Shown here in pieces: positions 23,190 through 34,376 of a DNA stretch of 64,000 nucleotides (position 1 is its first letter; the number at the start of each line of letters is the position of its first letter). A model generated the notes under the pieces. It saw nothing but the letters and a program-made list of their open reading frames with translations. It ran no database searches and was not told the origin of the DNA. The stretch is from Zygnema cylindricum (taxonomy: Eukaryota > Streptophyta > Zygnematophyceae > Zygnematales > Zygnemataceae). Made by a program: the position numbers and the translations under genes. The DNA is taken from NCBI GenBank assembly GCA_037447655.1, contig JBBHKE010003490.1, forward strand, positions 95,902-159,901. The letters are read 5' to 3'.

Positions 23190-24215
23190 GCGTGACGATT
23201 GCCAACGTCTACAATCTGTGATTTTCCATATTGTTCGTGACGTCGCATACTTGTACGGTGAGAGGCGGCGAGTGCGAGTTGATGTGGCGCCCTCAGAGAT
23301 TCTCACGTTTTCGTGCAATGGCAACGGAATCTTCAGATCCCCTGAAATGAAAAAATCCGAACTGAACAAAACCTGACAAAACAAAACAAATTATGTACTT
23401 TGATGCACGCAAACGTACAAAACATACCAAATTGTACATTTTTCGTCGTCGCTTGAAACCATTTGAAATTTTTTAGAAAATTTTATACACGTGTGAATAC
23501 GTGTTATTATTTGTTTAGCGAAAATACTTTGTTTTAAAAAACATCGCGCATGTGTTTTAAAGAAAATTTTGAAGATGACGTTTTTTGGCATGGCCCTAGG
23601 TCGAGGAACACAAGACGACAACATGTAGTACATTTTAAATTCGATGATGACACAAAATGTACTTCTCTTTTTTTCTATTTTTTTGTACGGTTGACACTTA
23701 CTCGGTACGATGCTAAGTTTTAGAAAAAAACGACAGAAAAAAACCCTTACTTAGGCATAAGGAGACGCACCCTAAGAGACGGTAAGCCACAATGATTAAC
23801 GCTGACTTTTGGATACCGACCGATTTATCTCACGACAGGCTAAGAGCGTTGTTCCATTAGGCAGTCTGTGTAAACGTCAAAAATCCGTTTATTGAAGCGA
23901 CCGTTCTATTGTGTCGGGTAAGTAACCGACATTTATTTTGCGTGGCGCATGTTGGTTGGTTACACGTAAGCAGCTTTTCTGATCTTGCTAATCTATATAG
24001 AATCTTTGGCAGCAAGTTGATAACGCAAAATTTATAGTACTAGGTGTAAAAAGGACGTCGTACATAATGTACGATGATGTACGAAATGTACGGTCATGTA
24101 ACAGGGAACACAACTTCTCTAAAATATTCCCATGGCTCTCTCTTGAACGCCTCTCTTTGACCTAAAACCTCCACAGCAGCGGTGCTAGTCTTCATTCTCC
24201 TTCGATTTCTTCAAA

Positions 24216-25466
24216 ATGGAACAATTGCTGGCCATACTTATCCTCATTAATGAACATAAAGGTGACCAATCCGAGGAATAAATTATCATTCTAACCATCA
24301 TGATGCTCGTTGTTCAAAGGAACGTCATGGCAAGTTCCCAAACCTTCATAAATTTGGTTGAGGGTTTTGGTATGTTTTTTTGCAGACCTACACGACGGAG
24401 GTCTAAGGGAGAGTACTACATTCGACCTGGAAGTTTACATTTCTGCATGACACTCCTTCATGAGTATGATAATGAGAGATATAGGGAACTTTTTCGCCTT
24501 CCCAGACACCTTTTACATTATTTGGCTGAAGAAATAGGGTATCGAATGGAAACCGACCTTGCACCGTGTTTTGCACACATCCCTAATAGGAAGCTTGCTG
24601 TAATGCGGCAAATTGAGATGGTCCTTTACCGTCTCGCCACGGGAAATACCGCTACTTCAGTCGGGGATTTTTTTGGCGTGAGGAGAATGACTGTAACCCG
24701 AAAAAAGGCAATATTTTGTCGGGTTGTGTGGTATGTCTTGACCCCAGGTTGATAAAATGGCCAACCGGAAGGAGGTTTAGTCAACTAATAACACATTTCA
24801 AAGACTATAAGTTTCAATTTCCTAACTGCTGCGGGGCTATCGACGCCACTCGTATAAATATAGGGTTAGGGGCCCATATGCGTCCTTCGGATTGGTACGA
24901 TAGGGAGAGAAACTACTCTACTATCTTGCAGGCCGTGGTGGCTCCGAACACCCGGATACTCAGATGCATGTGTAGGCTGGGCGGGTAGTGTACATGACTC
25001 TAAATTCTTTAGAAATTCCGGAATAGGAAATGCTTTCTTGTTTGGAGGGGGGTTGCAAGGGCCGTCAGTTGATGTTGGTTTGGTAGATGTACCACTTTTC
25101 CTGTTGGGGGATGCAGGATATCCTTTAAGTAAGCACGTAATAACACCGTACCCTGGGTCAAACTTAGAGGAACCAGAAAAGTCGTTCAACTATTTTCACA
25201 GTAGTAGACGTATGTGTGCAGAGAGAGTATTCGGAATTATAAAAAACTAGTGGCCAATCATTAGTCGAAAAATGATTTTACCAAACACGGAGCGGTTAGT
25301 GGACATGATTATCACGGTATGCACTTTACATAATTTATTGTTAGAGGAGAACATAAGATACCTAGATGAGGATTCTCCACCCACAACCCCCCCAAACGAA
25401 GAGGAATTGAATGTCGGTGGAGTAGAGAGGGATGCATACTCCGATGAGGAAGGGAAAGCACTATAG
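24216..25466 (+). pseudogene. PIF/Harbinger DDE transposase, broken
   Basis: It begins MEQLLAILILINEH at 24216. The N-terminal helix-turn-helix region reads RYRELFRLPRHLLHYLAEEI. The nuclease core carries CCGAIDATRI (first Asp), SVHDSKFFRNSG, FLLGDAGYPL (second Asp) and RMCAERVFGIIKN (Glu), then the usual MIITVCTLHNLL tail. Breaks are a TAA at about 24280, a frameshift near 24745, a frameshift near 24980 and a TAG at 25248 in KN-x-WPII. The catalytic triad residues are all still present. The family's DDE_4 domain cuts DNA at the TIRs with TWA target preference. Confidence 0.9.
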
Positions 25467-25689
25467 GATGTTTTGGCTGAAGATCTTTTTGAGAGGCATG
25501 TACTAAATTAACAATTATTATTAGTTGATAAAATGGTGAGTCTCTTTCCTACCCCCCTTCTTTTTCTCATGTTCGCTTACCCCCTATTCCTACTGGAATT
25601 TTAATACTATGTCCCTATCTGTGTCCCCCCCTGTCTCCCTCTGTGTGTCTTTCTCCCCCTATGTCTCTTTGTCTTCCTCTGTCTATCTT

Positions 25690-26178
25690 TCAATTTTTGG
25701 CTCCGTTTTTTCCTCAGTTTTTTCTTCAGTTTTTTGCTCAGTTTATTGCTCTTTTTATTGCTCAGTTTTTTGTTCAATTTTCTGCTTAGTTTTTAGCTCA
25801 GTTTATTGCTCAGTTTATTTGTCAATTTTTTGTTCAGTTTTTTGCTCAGTTTTTTGTTCAATTTTTCGCTCATTTTTTGGCTCAGTTTTTTTATAACTTT
25901 TTTGTTCAGTTTATTGCTCAATTTATTGCTCAATTTATTGCTCAGTTTATTTGTCAATTTTATGTTCAGTTTTATGCTCAATTTTTGTCTCAGTTTTTGG
26001 CTCAGTTTTCGGCTCAGTTTTTTTATCACTTTTATGTTCAGTTTCTTGTTCAGTTTTTGGCTCAGTTTTTGGCTCAGTATTTTGGCTTAGTATTTTGTCT
26101 CAGTTATTTGGTCACGCTTTGGCACCGTCTTCGTCTCAGTTTTTGTCTCAGTTTTTGGCTCAGTTTATTGCTCAGTTT
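25690..26178. repeat. 12-bp minisatellite (TTTTTGGCTCAG), left half
   Basis: Degenerate tandem units of TTTTTGGCTCAG, with variants such as TTTATTGCTCAG. Because 12 is a multiple of 3, the array stays open in several frames and yields four-residue peptide repeats (QFLA-like on plus, KLSQ-like on minus). These are not genes. The copia element at 26179 was inserted into this array. Confidence 0.88.
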
Positions 26179-27225
26179 TTTGAAATTAATGGTTTTTAAG
26201 TATTTTCTAGGTCTGAATAGAAATAAAGAAGCCGAGGCAGTCTACCTCTTACTTCTCTCTCCAACTCTCAAACTTGTCGCAGTCACTGAGAAATTGGAGA
26301 GGAAGCTAGAGCCATGGCTACCTAGGCTATCCTGAGGTTTACGGGAAATTTATATTAGTCAAGGGATTAATTACTAAAAGGTATGTGCCGACGACAAGAT
26401 TTGTACCTGGTACCTGCCGGCCATCAGAGAGTAGATAGCGGGTAGCCTTAGCCGTTAAGTCTAGAAGTAGTCTTACATAGTATATAGTACGATAATGATT
26501 TAAACATGTACACGTAGGATAAATCATTTAACTATAACTGTTAACGGGATACATAGATATGGTAGTGTAAAAGTACGAATTGCGGTACGGATAAAAAATC
26601 AAACCCGCGCATTGATTTCGTAAGCTAAAGAAATACGGCGCATGTATTTATTACGGCTACGATCAAATGCGAGTTTAATCGGACGGCCGGAATTAGCGCC
26701 GAGATAGCGGAAGAAGAATTCGGCGGTTTGTGGGCATCGCCACATCGGATGACACGTGGCGATGTTACATTGGAGCGCGGCATCTCCGAGGATTAAAGGA
26801 GCGAATCCGGATATTCCACGTGTGGACATTTAGGCCATGTCGTACAATATCCGTACATAAAGTACACCGACAGCTGTACTTTTGCGTACGGAACTGAAAT
26901 CTGATTGGTTCCGTACATCAGTAGATAGATTCTGTGAGAGAGATAGGACTTAGAAAAATTTGAAGATAGGACCCTCTCTCCCAGAGAGCTTCTGTACAAA
27001 AGGTCAACTTTGACCCTCCATAACTTACTGCTCAGGGGAGCAAATTCAGAGATTCTTTTTGCTATCGACTCAGGAGAGTCTTGCCTTCACAGGGGTGAAT
27101 GTGGTCAGAGTTTTTGTCTGCCAGGGTGGCAGTTTTTTTTGCTTAAACACAAAGGGGTCAGGATTATCCTAGAGGCTTCTTGGAAGCTGTGCACTTTGAG
27201 GACTTATGGAGGTCTCACAGTTTCA
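26179..27225 (+). repeat. 5' LTR of the 26-32 kb copia
   Basis: 1047 bases. The first bases are altered (TTTGAAATTAATGG versus TGTAGAAATTAATGG in the 3' LTR), explained by one substitution and one deletion. It contains two CACGTG boxes (near 26752 and 26816) and an antisense B-box-like motif in 26384-26465. Confidence 0.88.
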
Positions 27226-27238
27226 AGTTATGGGCCCA
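27226..27238 (+). promoter_or_regulatory. Primer-binding site, 26-32 kb copia
   Basis: AGTTATGGGCCCA immediately after the 5' LTR, one base different from the outer element's GGTTATGGGCCCA. It is complementary to the anticodon arm of initiator tRNA-Met. Confidence 0.78.
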
Positions 27239-28411
27239 CCCTCTAGGGTACCAATCTTTAATGGAACTGGCTTTATATACTGGGAAAGTATGATGATAGG
27301 AGCTCTATGCGAAAAAAAGGTTTTGGGGGATAGTGAGTGGACGATTGGGGCGTCCATCAAGTCTTGGAATTCCTCCAGGGTTTGGAGGAAGCAGATTCAC
27401 CAGGAAAGAGGATTCACCTTCAACGGAGGAAACAAAAGAAGGAGAGGTGGTGTACAAAGGAAAGGAGAAGGAGGCGACCACACCAATAGCAACTGGTTCA
27501 GCATTTATGTCACCTATTCTGAGGAACGAGGAGAATGATACTGAAACCTGGGACTTCAACAATATGGCGGCAAATCACTTCATCCTACGCCATCTCACTC
27601 AAAGACTTGCATGTTCTCATTTGCAGGTAGAAAATGCATCCGATCTTTGGATGGCTCTCATAGAGATGTACCAAAGTGGTACGATTCAGCAACAACAGTT
27701 GGCTGATCAGAAAGTTAAGTAGTATGTATACAAAGGGGGAAATATGTTGGATTTTTGCAATGAGCTTGCTACACTCTTCATGGAGCTAGAGAGTGCGGGA
27801 AAAGTTTTTAGTGAAAAAGAAAAGGTTAACTGTTTACTGATGAAGTTACCTGATGAGTTCGAGAACATAGTCAACCGTGTGTAGGACTTGCCAGACTCAA
27901 GGTGGATATGGAACTCACTGCTAGAGATGATTCTCGTTCGAGAGCATACGATTGAGATCCGAAGGAGAGGAAAGAGTGGCCAAGCCTTGGCAACAGCGAC
28001 TGATTGGAGGAACAAGGATTCTCGGAAACCAGTCGAAAACTATGGGGGTAGGGAGCAGAAAAAACAACCTGAAGAGTTCAAACCAAGGGCTCCCAAAGGT
28101 TTATGTCATTTTTGTAAGAAACCGAGGCACTATATGGCAGAGTGCACTGAGCTAACCGAGCTTCGGTTAAAAGAGGGGCAGACCGGTGGTACCCCGAGAG
28201 GAAAGAAAAAGGCCCTTGTCACACAGGTACTTGAGGCGGAATCCGAGGACGAGGACGATGAGCTCCTTTTGGATGAGGAGTTGGAGGCGAAAACTGAGGT
28301 TGAAATTCCACGAAGGCAGAAATGTGCTTACGGTGGATTGAAAGGTGAAGCAGGCTGGATTATAGATTCAGGTGCCTCAATGCACATGTGTAAGGATAGG
28401 CACCTGTTACT
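27231..28411 (+). pseudogene. 26-32 kb copia: gag and protease
   Basis: Gag starts with GPPSRVPIFNGTGFIYWESM and continues through DFNNMAANHFILRHL and MLDFCNELATLFMEL. The intact zinc knuckle is CHFCKKPRHYMAEC, with all four ligands kept, unlike the other two copies. The protease follows with GWIIDSGASMHMC. Defects are a frameshift after about 27320, TAG codons at 27721 and within NRV-x-DLPDS, and a frameshift just after the protease motif near 28410. Confidence 0.87.
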
Positions 28412-30105
28412 ATGATAAGAAAGATTCCCACCGTAGAGATAGAGTACAGGGATGGGAGGATAGTCACTACTACTCTTGTAGGATCGGTAGATCTGAAATT
28501 GTTAGTAGAAGTAAAGACATCTATATTAACATTCTCGGATGTATTGTTTATTCCGGAGCTGAACAAAAACCTTATCTCTACATCTGTATTAGATGATAAG
28601 GGTTTTTTCACTAGCACTAGGGAAGGAGTCTTTACTGCTAGTTTTGAGGAGGATGTCTATTTCATTGCTGAGAAAGGTAGCCATGGGATGTTTAGGTTGA
28701 TCTTAAGTAATGAAATGAAGAAACTTTATTATGCTGGTGTCCATGATATTATGATGTGGCATAAGAGGCTAGGGCATGTGAATCTAGATAAGTTAAGAGA
28801 GATGAAAAAGATGGGAGTGGTAGAAGGGATTTAGTTCAGTGAGAGTGATGATATAAGTGATTGTAGTGGGTGTGCTCAAGGTAAAGCACACAGATTACCC
28901 TTTCCTAAAACAACCACCTACAAGGGAGAAAAACTTTTAGATCTAGTACACACAGATATTTGGGGACCGGCTAGAGTGCCCTCACCAGGGGGAAGAGATT
29001 TATGATGACTATAACTGATGATTGGTCTCGGTATTCCCGGGTGTATTTTTTGAAAAACAAGTCAGAAGCTGAGGATTGTTTTAGACAATATAAAGCATGG
29101 AGCGAAAAACTCCATGAAACTCGAATCAAGAGAGTAAGGAGTGACAATGGTGGAGAGTATACTTCTAACCAGTTTGAGATTTTTCTGAGGGAAGATGGGG
29201 TCCAACACCAAAAGACAGTTCCACAAAATCCGGAACAGAATGGGGTAGCTGAAAGGTTAAATAGAACACTAAGTGATAGTGCTAGAAGTATGTTGTCAGA
29301 TAAAAAGATAGGAAAAAGATTTTGGGCAGAAGCAATGAACTGTGCTAATTATCTCAAAAATAGAGTTCTTACTTCAGCTATAAAAGATCAAACACCTTAT
29401 GAGAGATGGACAGGCCGGAAACCAGACTTATCTCACTTAAAGGTTTTCGGCAGTCAAGTATTCAGTCTAGATATAGATCGGTCTAATTGGAAGCTAGACC
29501 CTAAAGGAAAACCGGGATACTTATTAGGATATGATGAGGATGTTAAAGGATATAGAGTTTATGATCTAAAAAGGGAAGATATAATCTTAGTAAAGCACCT
29601 AGTAGTTATGGATGAAGGAAAGTCTGTGGATCCCTTCAAATATACAAAGTCAGTAAAAATCGGATTTGAGTCTGAAAATTCCGATGACTTTGAGCTTCCT
29701 AACTATCCAAGTTTGAGAGAAGATGACATTCTTGCAGGTACAAATCAGACCGAAAAGGACTCGGCTGTGGAAACACCAGTGACAACTCTACCCGAAGCGG
29801 AAAACGTGGTGGAAATTGATTCAGAATCAAGGGATAGGGGAGAAGCCGAGTTTGTTCGAAAGAATCCACGAGAACCATCTATTCGTGCCTCAAATTTTGA
29901 GGGGGGAAAGAGAAGTAGTAAAAGACTGCAAGAAAAACAGGTTAATAACAAGGTAACTAAACTATCTCATCAAGATGAACCTCAAACTTATAAAGAGGCG
30001 ATGACTTGTCCAGAAAGAAACCGGTGGAAGACAGCCATCAATGAGGAGATGGCCTCAATTATGGCAGCCGATACTTGGGAGCTGGTGGATTGTCCACCTA
30101 ACTGA
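28412..30105 (+). pseudogene. 26-32 kb copia: protease end, integrase and linker
   Basis: 28412-28834 holds the protease remainder and WHKRLGHVNLDKL, then a TAG. The zinc-site cysteines (CSGCAQGKAHR) and HTDIWGP follow to about 29000. 29002-30105 is open for 367 codons with MMTITDDWSRYSR, RSDNGGEYTS, PEQNGVAERLNRT (integrase D and E), FWAEAMNCANYLKN and an acidic linker. It ends at a TGA after DCPPN, where a glycine is expected. A one-base loss in the G run after PSPGG explains the frame break at 29000. Confidence 0.9.
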
Positions 30106-31563
30106 AAACCAATCGGTTGTATGTGGGTTTTCAAATTAAAACTGAACCCAGATAACATAATCGAGCGCTACAAGGCCTGATTAGTGGCAAAAGGATTTAC
30201 ACAAAAAGAGGGAATTGACTACGAGGAAACCTTTGCCCCTGGTCGTCAAATTTCCCTCCGTCCGCATACTTCTCAGTCTGGCAGCAGCGGAATACATGGA
30301 AGTGCACCAGATGGACATCATGACAGCCTTTTTGCATGGAGAATTGGAAGAGGAGATCATCATGCGAAAACCCGAAGGGTTTGTGGAGGTAGGAGAGGAA
30401 AGTAAGGTATGCTGGCTCATTAAATCTCTTTATGGTTTCAAACAGGCGCCTGGACAATGGAATAAGAAGCTTGATGAGTTTCTTATCAGTCTTTGATATA
30501 TCCGGATCAGCTCAGATCACTCAATCTATGTTTTCGAAGATGAGGAAGGTTTTATATTTTTGCAATTTATGTTGATGATTTGCTTGTTTTAAGTAAATCA
30601 ATGGAAAATATTAATAAACTTAAAACCGATCTTAAGGGGAGATTTGAAATGAAGGATATGGGGGAAGCAAAATATATTTTGGGAATTCAAGTAGAGAGAG
30701 ACCGAAAAAGAAAAATTATAAGATTGACTTAAAAGGAAGCAATAGGGAACATGCTTGAAAAATTTCAAATGGATAAAGCTAATAGTTGTACAACTCCAAT
30801 GGAATTGAAGAAGGGAAGTGAGGGGAGTGAGGAAGAAGGAGTCATAGTCTTAGACGAGGAATTATCTCTTGAAGAACAGAAGTTCATGCAGACTATTCCT
30901 TACAGGCAAGTAGTGGGAAGTCTAATCTATTTTATGAATTGTACCCGGCCGGATTTAGCTGCAGCTGTAGGAGTGCTGAGTAGAAGTCTAAATGCTCCCA
31001 CTAAGAGGGATTGGGAGGCAGCTAAGAGAGTACTTAGATACTTGATAGGAACTAGGGATCTATGGTTGCATTTGGGTGGGGAAAATACTGACATCACTAC
31101 TTGGAGTGATGCTAGTTATGGTGATGCTCCGATGAGGAGATGCACTTCTGGATATGTATTATATGTGGGAGATGGGGCTTGCTGTTGGAGTAGCAAACAG
31201 CAAAAGGTTATTGCTCAATCCACCATGGAGGCTGAGTATATGGCCTCTTGCTCTGCTGTTAAAGAATTGATGTGGGTCAAGTCTTTACTTGGTGAACTTG
31301 GTCATCTTAAGAGTGGTGTGCAGAAAATATTTTGTGATAATCAGGCAACAATTACTATTTTTGCCAATCCTAAACATCATTTTAAAGCCAAACATATAGA
31401 CATTAGACTTATCTTTGTTAGAGAGAAAGTAGAAAATAAAATAATCAGTTTAGAGTACCGACCAGATAGTGAGATGGTAGCAGATATGATGACCAAACCT
31501 GTGCGTTCCCCTAAGCTAATTTTCTGCAAGGAGAAGTGTGGTCTGAAATTAAAGATTGACTAG
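30106..31563 (+). pseudogene. 26-32 kb copia: reverse transcriptase and RNase H
   Basis: KPIGCMWVFKLKLN, AKGFTQKEGIDYEETFAP, MEVHQMDIMTAFLHG (catalytic Asp kept) and SLYGFKQAPGQW lead to a TGA. A one-base deletion before IYVDDLLVL and a TAA in LT-x-KEA follow. From 30751 the frame is open for 270 codons with the connection domain, RNase H (TTWSDASYGDA, STMEAEYMASC, CDNQATIT) and MVADMMTKP, ending GLKLKID. This is the best preserved RNase H of the family here. Confidence 0.9.
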
Positions 31564-31576
31564 AAAACAAAGGGAG
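31564..31576 (+). promoter_or_regulatory. Polypurine tract, 26-32 kb copia
   Basis: AAAACAAAGGGAG lies immediately before the 3' LTR start TGTAGAAATT. Confidence 0.75.
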
Positions 31577-32623
31577 TGTAGAAATTAATGGTTTTTAAGT
31601 ATTTTCTAGGTCTGAATAGAAATAATGAAGCCGAGGCAGTCTACCTCTAACTTCTCTCTCCAACTCTCAAACTTGTCGCAGTCATTGACAAATTGGAGAG
31701 GAAGCTAGAGCCATGGCTACCTAGGCTATCCTGAGGTTTACGGGAAATTTATATTAGTCAAGGGATTAATTACTGAAAGGTATGTGCCGGCGACAGGATT
31801 TGATCTTGGTACCTGCCGGCAGTCACAAAGTAGATAGCCGGTAGCCTTAGCCGTTAAGTCTAGAAGTAGTCTTACATAGTATATAGTACGATAATGATTT
31901 AAACATGTACACGTAGGATAAATCATTTAACTATAACTTTCAACGGGATACATAGATATGATAGTGTAAAAGTACGAATTGCGGTACGGATAAGAAATCA
32001 ATACCGCGCATTGATTTCGTAAGCGAAACAAATACGACGCATGTATTTATTACGGCTACGATCAAATGCGAGTTTAATCGGACGGCCGGAATTAGCGCCG
32101 AGATCGCGGAAGAAGATTCGGCGGTTTGTGGGCATCGCCACATCGGATGACACGTGACGATGTTACATTGGAGCGCGGCATCTCCGAGGATTAAAGGAGC
32201 GAATCCGGATATTCCACGTGTGGACATTTAGGCCATGTCGTACAATGTCCGTACATAAAGTACACCGACAGCTGTACTTTTGCGTACGGAACTGAAATCT
32301 GATTGGTTCCGTACATCACTAGATAGAGTCTGTGAGAGAGATAGGACTTAGAAAAATTTGAAGATAGGACCCTCTCTCCCAGGGAGCTTCTGTACAAAAG
32401 GTCAACTTTGACCCTCTATAACTTACTGCTCAGGGGAGCAAATTCAGAGATTCTTTTTGCTATCGACTCAGGAGAGTCTTGCCTTCACACGGGTGAAGGT
32501 GGTCAGAGTTTTTGTCTGCCAAGGTGGCAGTTATTTTTGCTTAAACACAAAGGGGTCAGGATTATCCTAAAGGCTTCTTGGAAGCTGTCCACTCTGAGGA
32601 CTTATGGAGGTCTCATAGTTTCA
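31577..32623 (+). repeat. 3' LTR of the 26-32 kb copia
   Basis: 1047 bases from TGTAGAAATTAATGG to CTCATAGTTTCA, followed by the duplicated AGTTT and the resumed 12-bp minisatellite. It contains the B-box-like antisense motif at 31780-31862. Confidence 0.9.
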
Positions 32624-32625
32624 AG

Positions 32626-32980
32626 TTTATTGCTCAATTTTCTGTTCAGTTTTTTCCTCAGTTTTTGGCTTAGTTATTGGCTCAGTTTTTGGCTGAGTTT
32701 GTTTAACATTTTTTTGTTCAGTTTCTTGGTCAGTGTTTGGCTCAGTTTTTGGCTCAGTTTTTGGCTCACTTGTTTGTTCAATTTCTTGGTCAGTGTTTGG
32801 CTGAGTTTTTGGCTCAGTTTATTTATCACTTTTTTGTTCAGTTTCTTGTTCAGTTTTTGGCTCAGTTTTTTGCTCAGTTTTTGGCTCAGTTTTTTTATCA
32901 CTTTTTTTTTCAGTTTCTTGTTCAGCTTTTTGCTCAGTTTTTTGCTTAGTTTTTTGCTCAGTGTTTTGCTCAGTTTTATA
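32626..32980. repeat. 12-bp minisatellite, right half
   Basis: Continuation of the TTTTTGGCTCAG array interrupted by the copia insertion. It fades into AT-rich sequence (ATGTAATATAC-like) near 32980. Confidence 0.85.
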
Positions 32981-33847
32981 CAATATGTAATATGTACAAT
33001 GTAATACTATGTAATATACAAAACATTTTAATGTCATTGTATTATATACTGTAATAAAATATAATATTCTAATGTTATGTTATACATAATATATATCATT
33101 TAATGTATTGTGACGTAATAAAATAAAATATAAAGATGTGTCACAATAACCTAATGTAGTATAATGTATATTTTATAATATACATTAATTTTGTTATATA
33201 ATGCATTAATACTTAATACTATTTTCACGGTTATTTTCCCCTTTCCTTCTTTCTCAGCTACGCATAAAAAGAGATCAAAATAAAGGAAACCCAAAAATAA
33301 AACACAAAACAATAATCATTACCCTCGATTACTGCTTTAATTTTACGCTAAATTGTAATTCAGAAAAATCCATTCACAAAAATTGGAAAGGGTTGTCGAT
33401 GAAGAACACATGGGAAAAAAGGTTAAAGTAAAGACGAGTATTTGACCATTTTCCCTCAGTGATCGGATAAGTCATGTGCCTGTTCCATGTTTCCTAAGAA
33501 AAATCCGCAAGCCTGAAAGAAAAGCTCAATTGTGGAAGAAAAAATGACAACAAAGAGGAAAGTCAGTACATTAAATCAAAAAATAAATGCTCACACGAAG
33601 AAATAAGTACGGAGAAGAATACGGATAAAATGCCAAAATTTGAAATAACATGTGTACCTCACAATTTGCGTCAGTAGTTGAATGTATCGCGACGATCCCC
33701 TCGCTCAGCGAGTTTGCACACAGCATCAATTAGACGGAGTCTTCCTTAATCCGTCTTTTCCTAGTTTGCAAGGAGCATGTTCTAGAAGTTGTCGATGGTG
33801 TTGTTTGTTTCCTTTAAAGTCATCGCATGAATATCTACAGCGATTTG
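32981..33847. other. AT-rich non-coding part of the Harbinger element
   Basis: 33000-33220 is AT-rich with repeated 'taatgtaata' words. 33240-33840 has no convincing frame. It lies downstream of the Myb-like gene and may hold its 3' end. Confidence 0.5.
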
Positions 33848-34376
33848 TCAAAATTCTTTCACTTCTAACGAACGTGCAGTGGCTGCCTCCTTTTCAATTC
33901 TACGACGTTTTCCCGAACTATTAGAGAATATGTTATCGGTTGTTTCAGTGTCGAATGGTGACTCCTCAACACTACTTGACCCTTGTTGATTACGCACGTA
34001 AGTGTCCCTCACATGTGTAGGTTGTATGTTTTCGTTCCAAATTGTTCCCTCACTTATAATGAAATCAAACCTCTCGTCAAAACTTCCAGGTAATTTTTTA
34101 TCTGTCCTACAGTCCATTCTCATCCCCCAATAATCTAAAGCCCCACTAGGCATCTTACATTGATAGTCCCAATTTTTTTTTAAATCCCAAAATACATTCT
34201 CCCATTTTTGTTGACATCTCTTACCGCGTTTGTACACAACGCCTTATTCTAGGTGCTCACTAATTAACCTCCATTTTTCTTCAGATGTGCGATGTATGGC
34301 CAACAGGCCGTTCATCTTTTCGCTTCGCATCTCCTCCACTTTCAATGTAATTAGCTTTAACGCTTCATCCGTTGTC
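33848..34376 (-). pseudogene. Myb/trihelix-like accessory protein of Harbinger element
   Basis: Minus-strand reading gives TDEALKLITLK, EEKWRLISEHLE, a TAA, then GVVYKRGKRCQQKWENVFWDLKKNWDY, a Myb/SANT-like (trihelix) pattern with spaced aromatic residues and an R-C-x-x-K-W core. A basic KRRRIEKEAATARS tail follows, possibly a nuclear signal. PIF/Harbinger elements usually carry such a second gene, whose product helps the transposase bind DNA and enter the nucleus. One stop interrupts it. A solo LTR starts at 34377, exactly where its N-terminal part should continue. Confidence 0.72.

Larger units (their letters stand above)
21450..23772. mobile_element. Harbinger-type MITE, copy 2, interrupted
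   Basis: TIRs GGGTGTGTCTCCATGT (left) and GGAGACGCACCC (right) have TAA at 21447-21449 and 23773-23775. It is in reverse orientation relative to copy 1. The hAT-like element 21599-23189 splits it. Removing that element and one GCGTGACG restores a continuous interior of the usual size. Confidence 0.87.
26179..32623 (+). mobile_element. Family 2 copia element, plus strand, complete structure
   Basis: Two LTRs of 1047 bases each (26179-27225, 31577-32623), target duplication AGTTT (26174-26178, 32624-32628), primer-binding site, gag, protease, integrase, reverse transcriptase, RNase H and polypurine tract in canonical copia order. The LTRs look very similar to each other. Several stops and frameshifts break gag-pol, some shared with the inner copy at 8-13 kb, so it probably moved with proteins supplied by another copy. 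Confidence 0.92.

Noticed and set aside
24300-24752. Transposase gene as a host-domesticated gene
   Set aside because: Two stops and two frameshifts inside intact TIRs with a TAA duplication mark it as a decayed transposon gene.
25609-26335. Hydrophobic plus frames and Lys/Leu-rich minus frames in the 12-bp array (also 32408-33037)
   Set aside because: A period divisible by 3 keeps all frames open. The peptides are simple four-residue repeats interrupted by a copia insertion.
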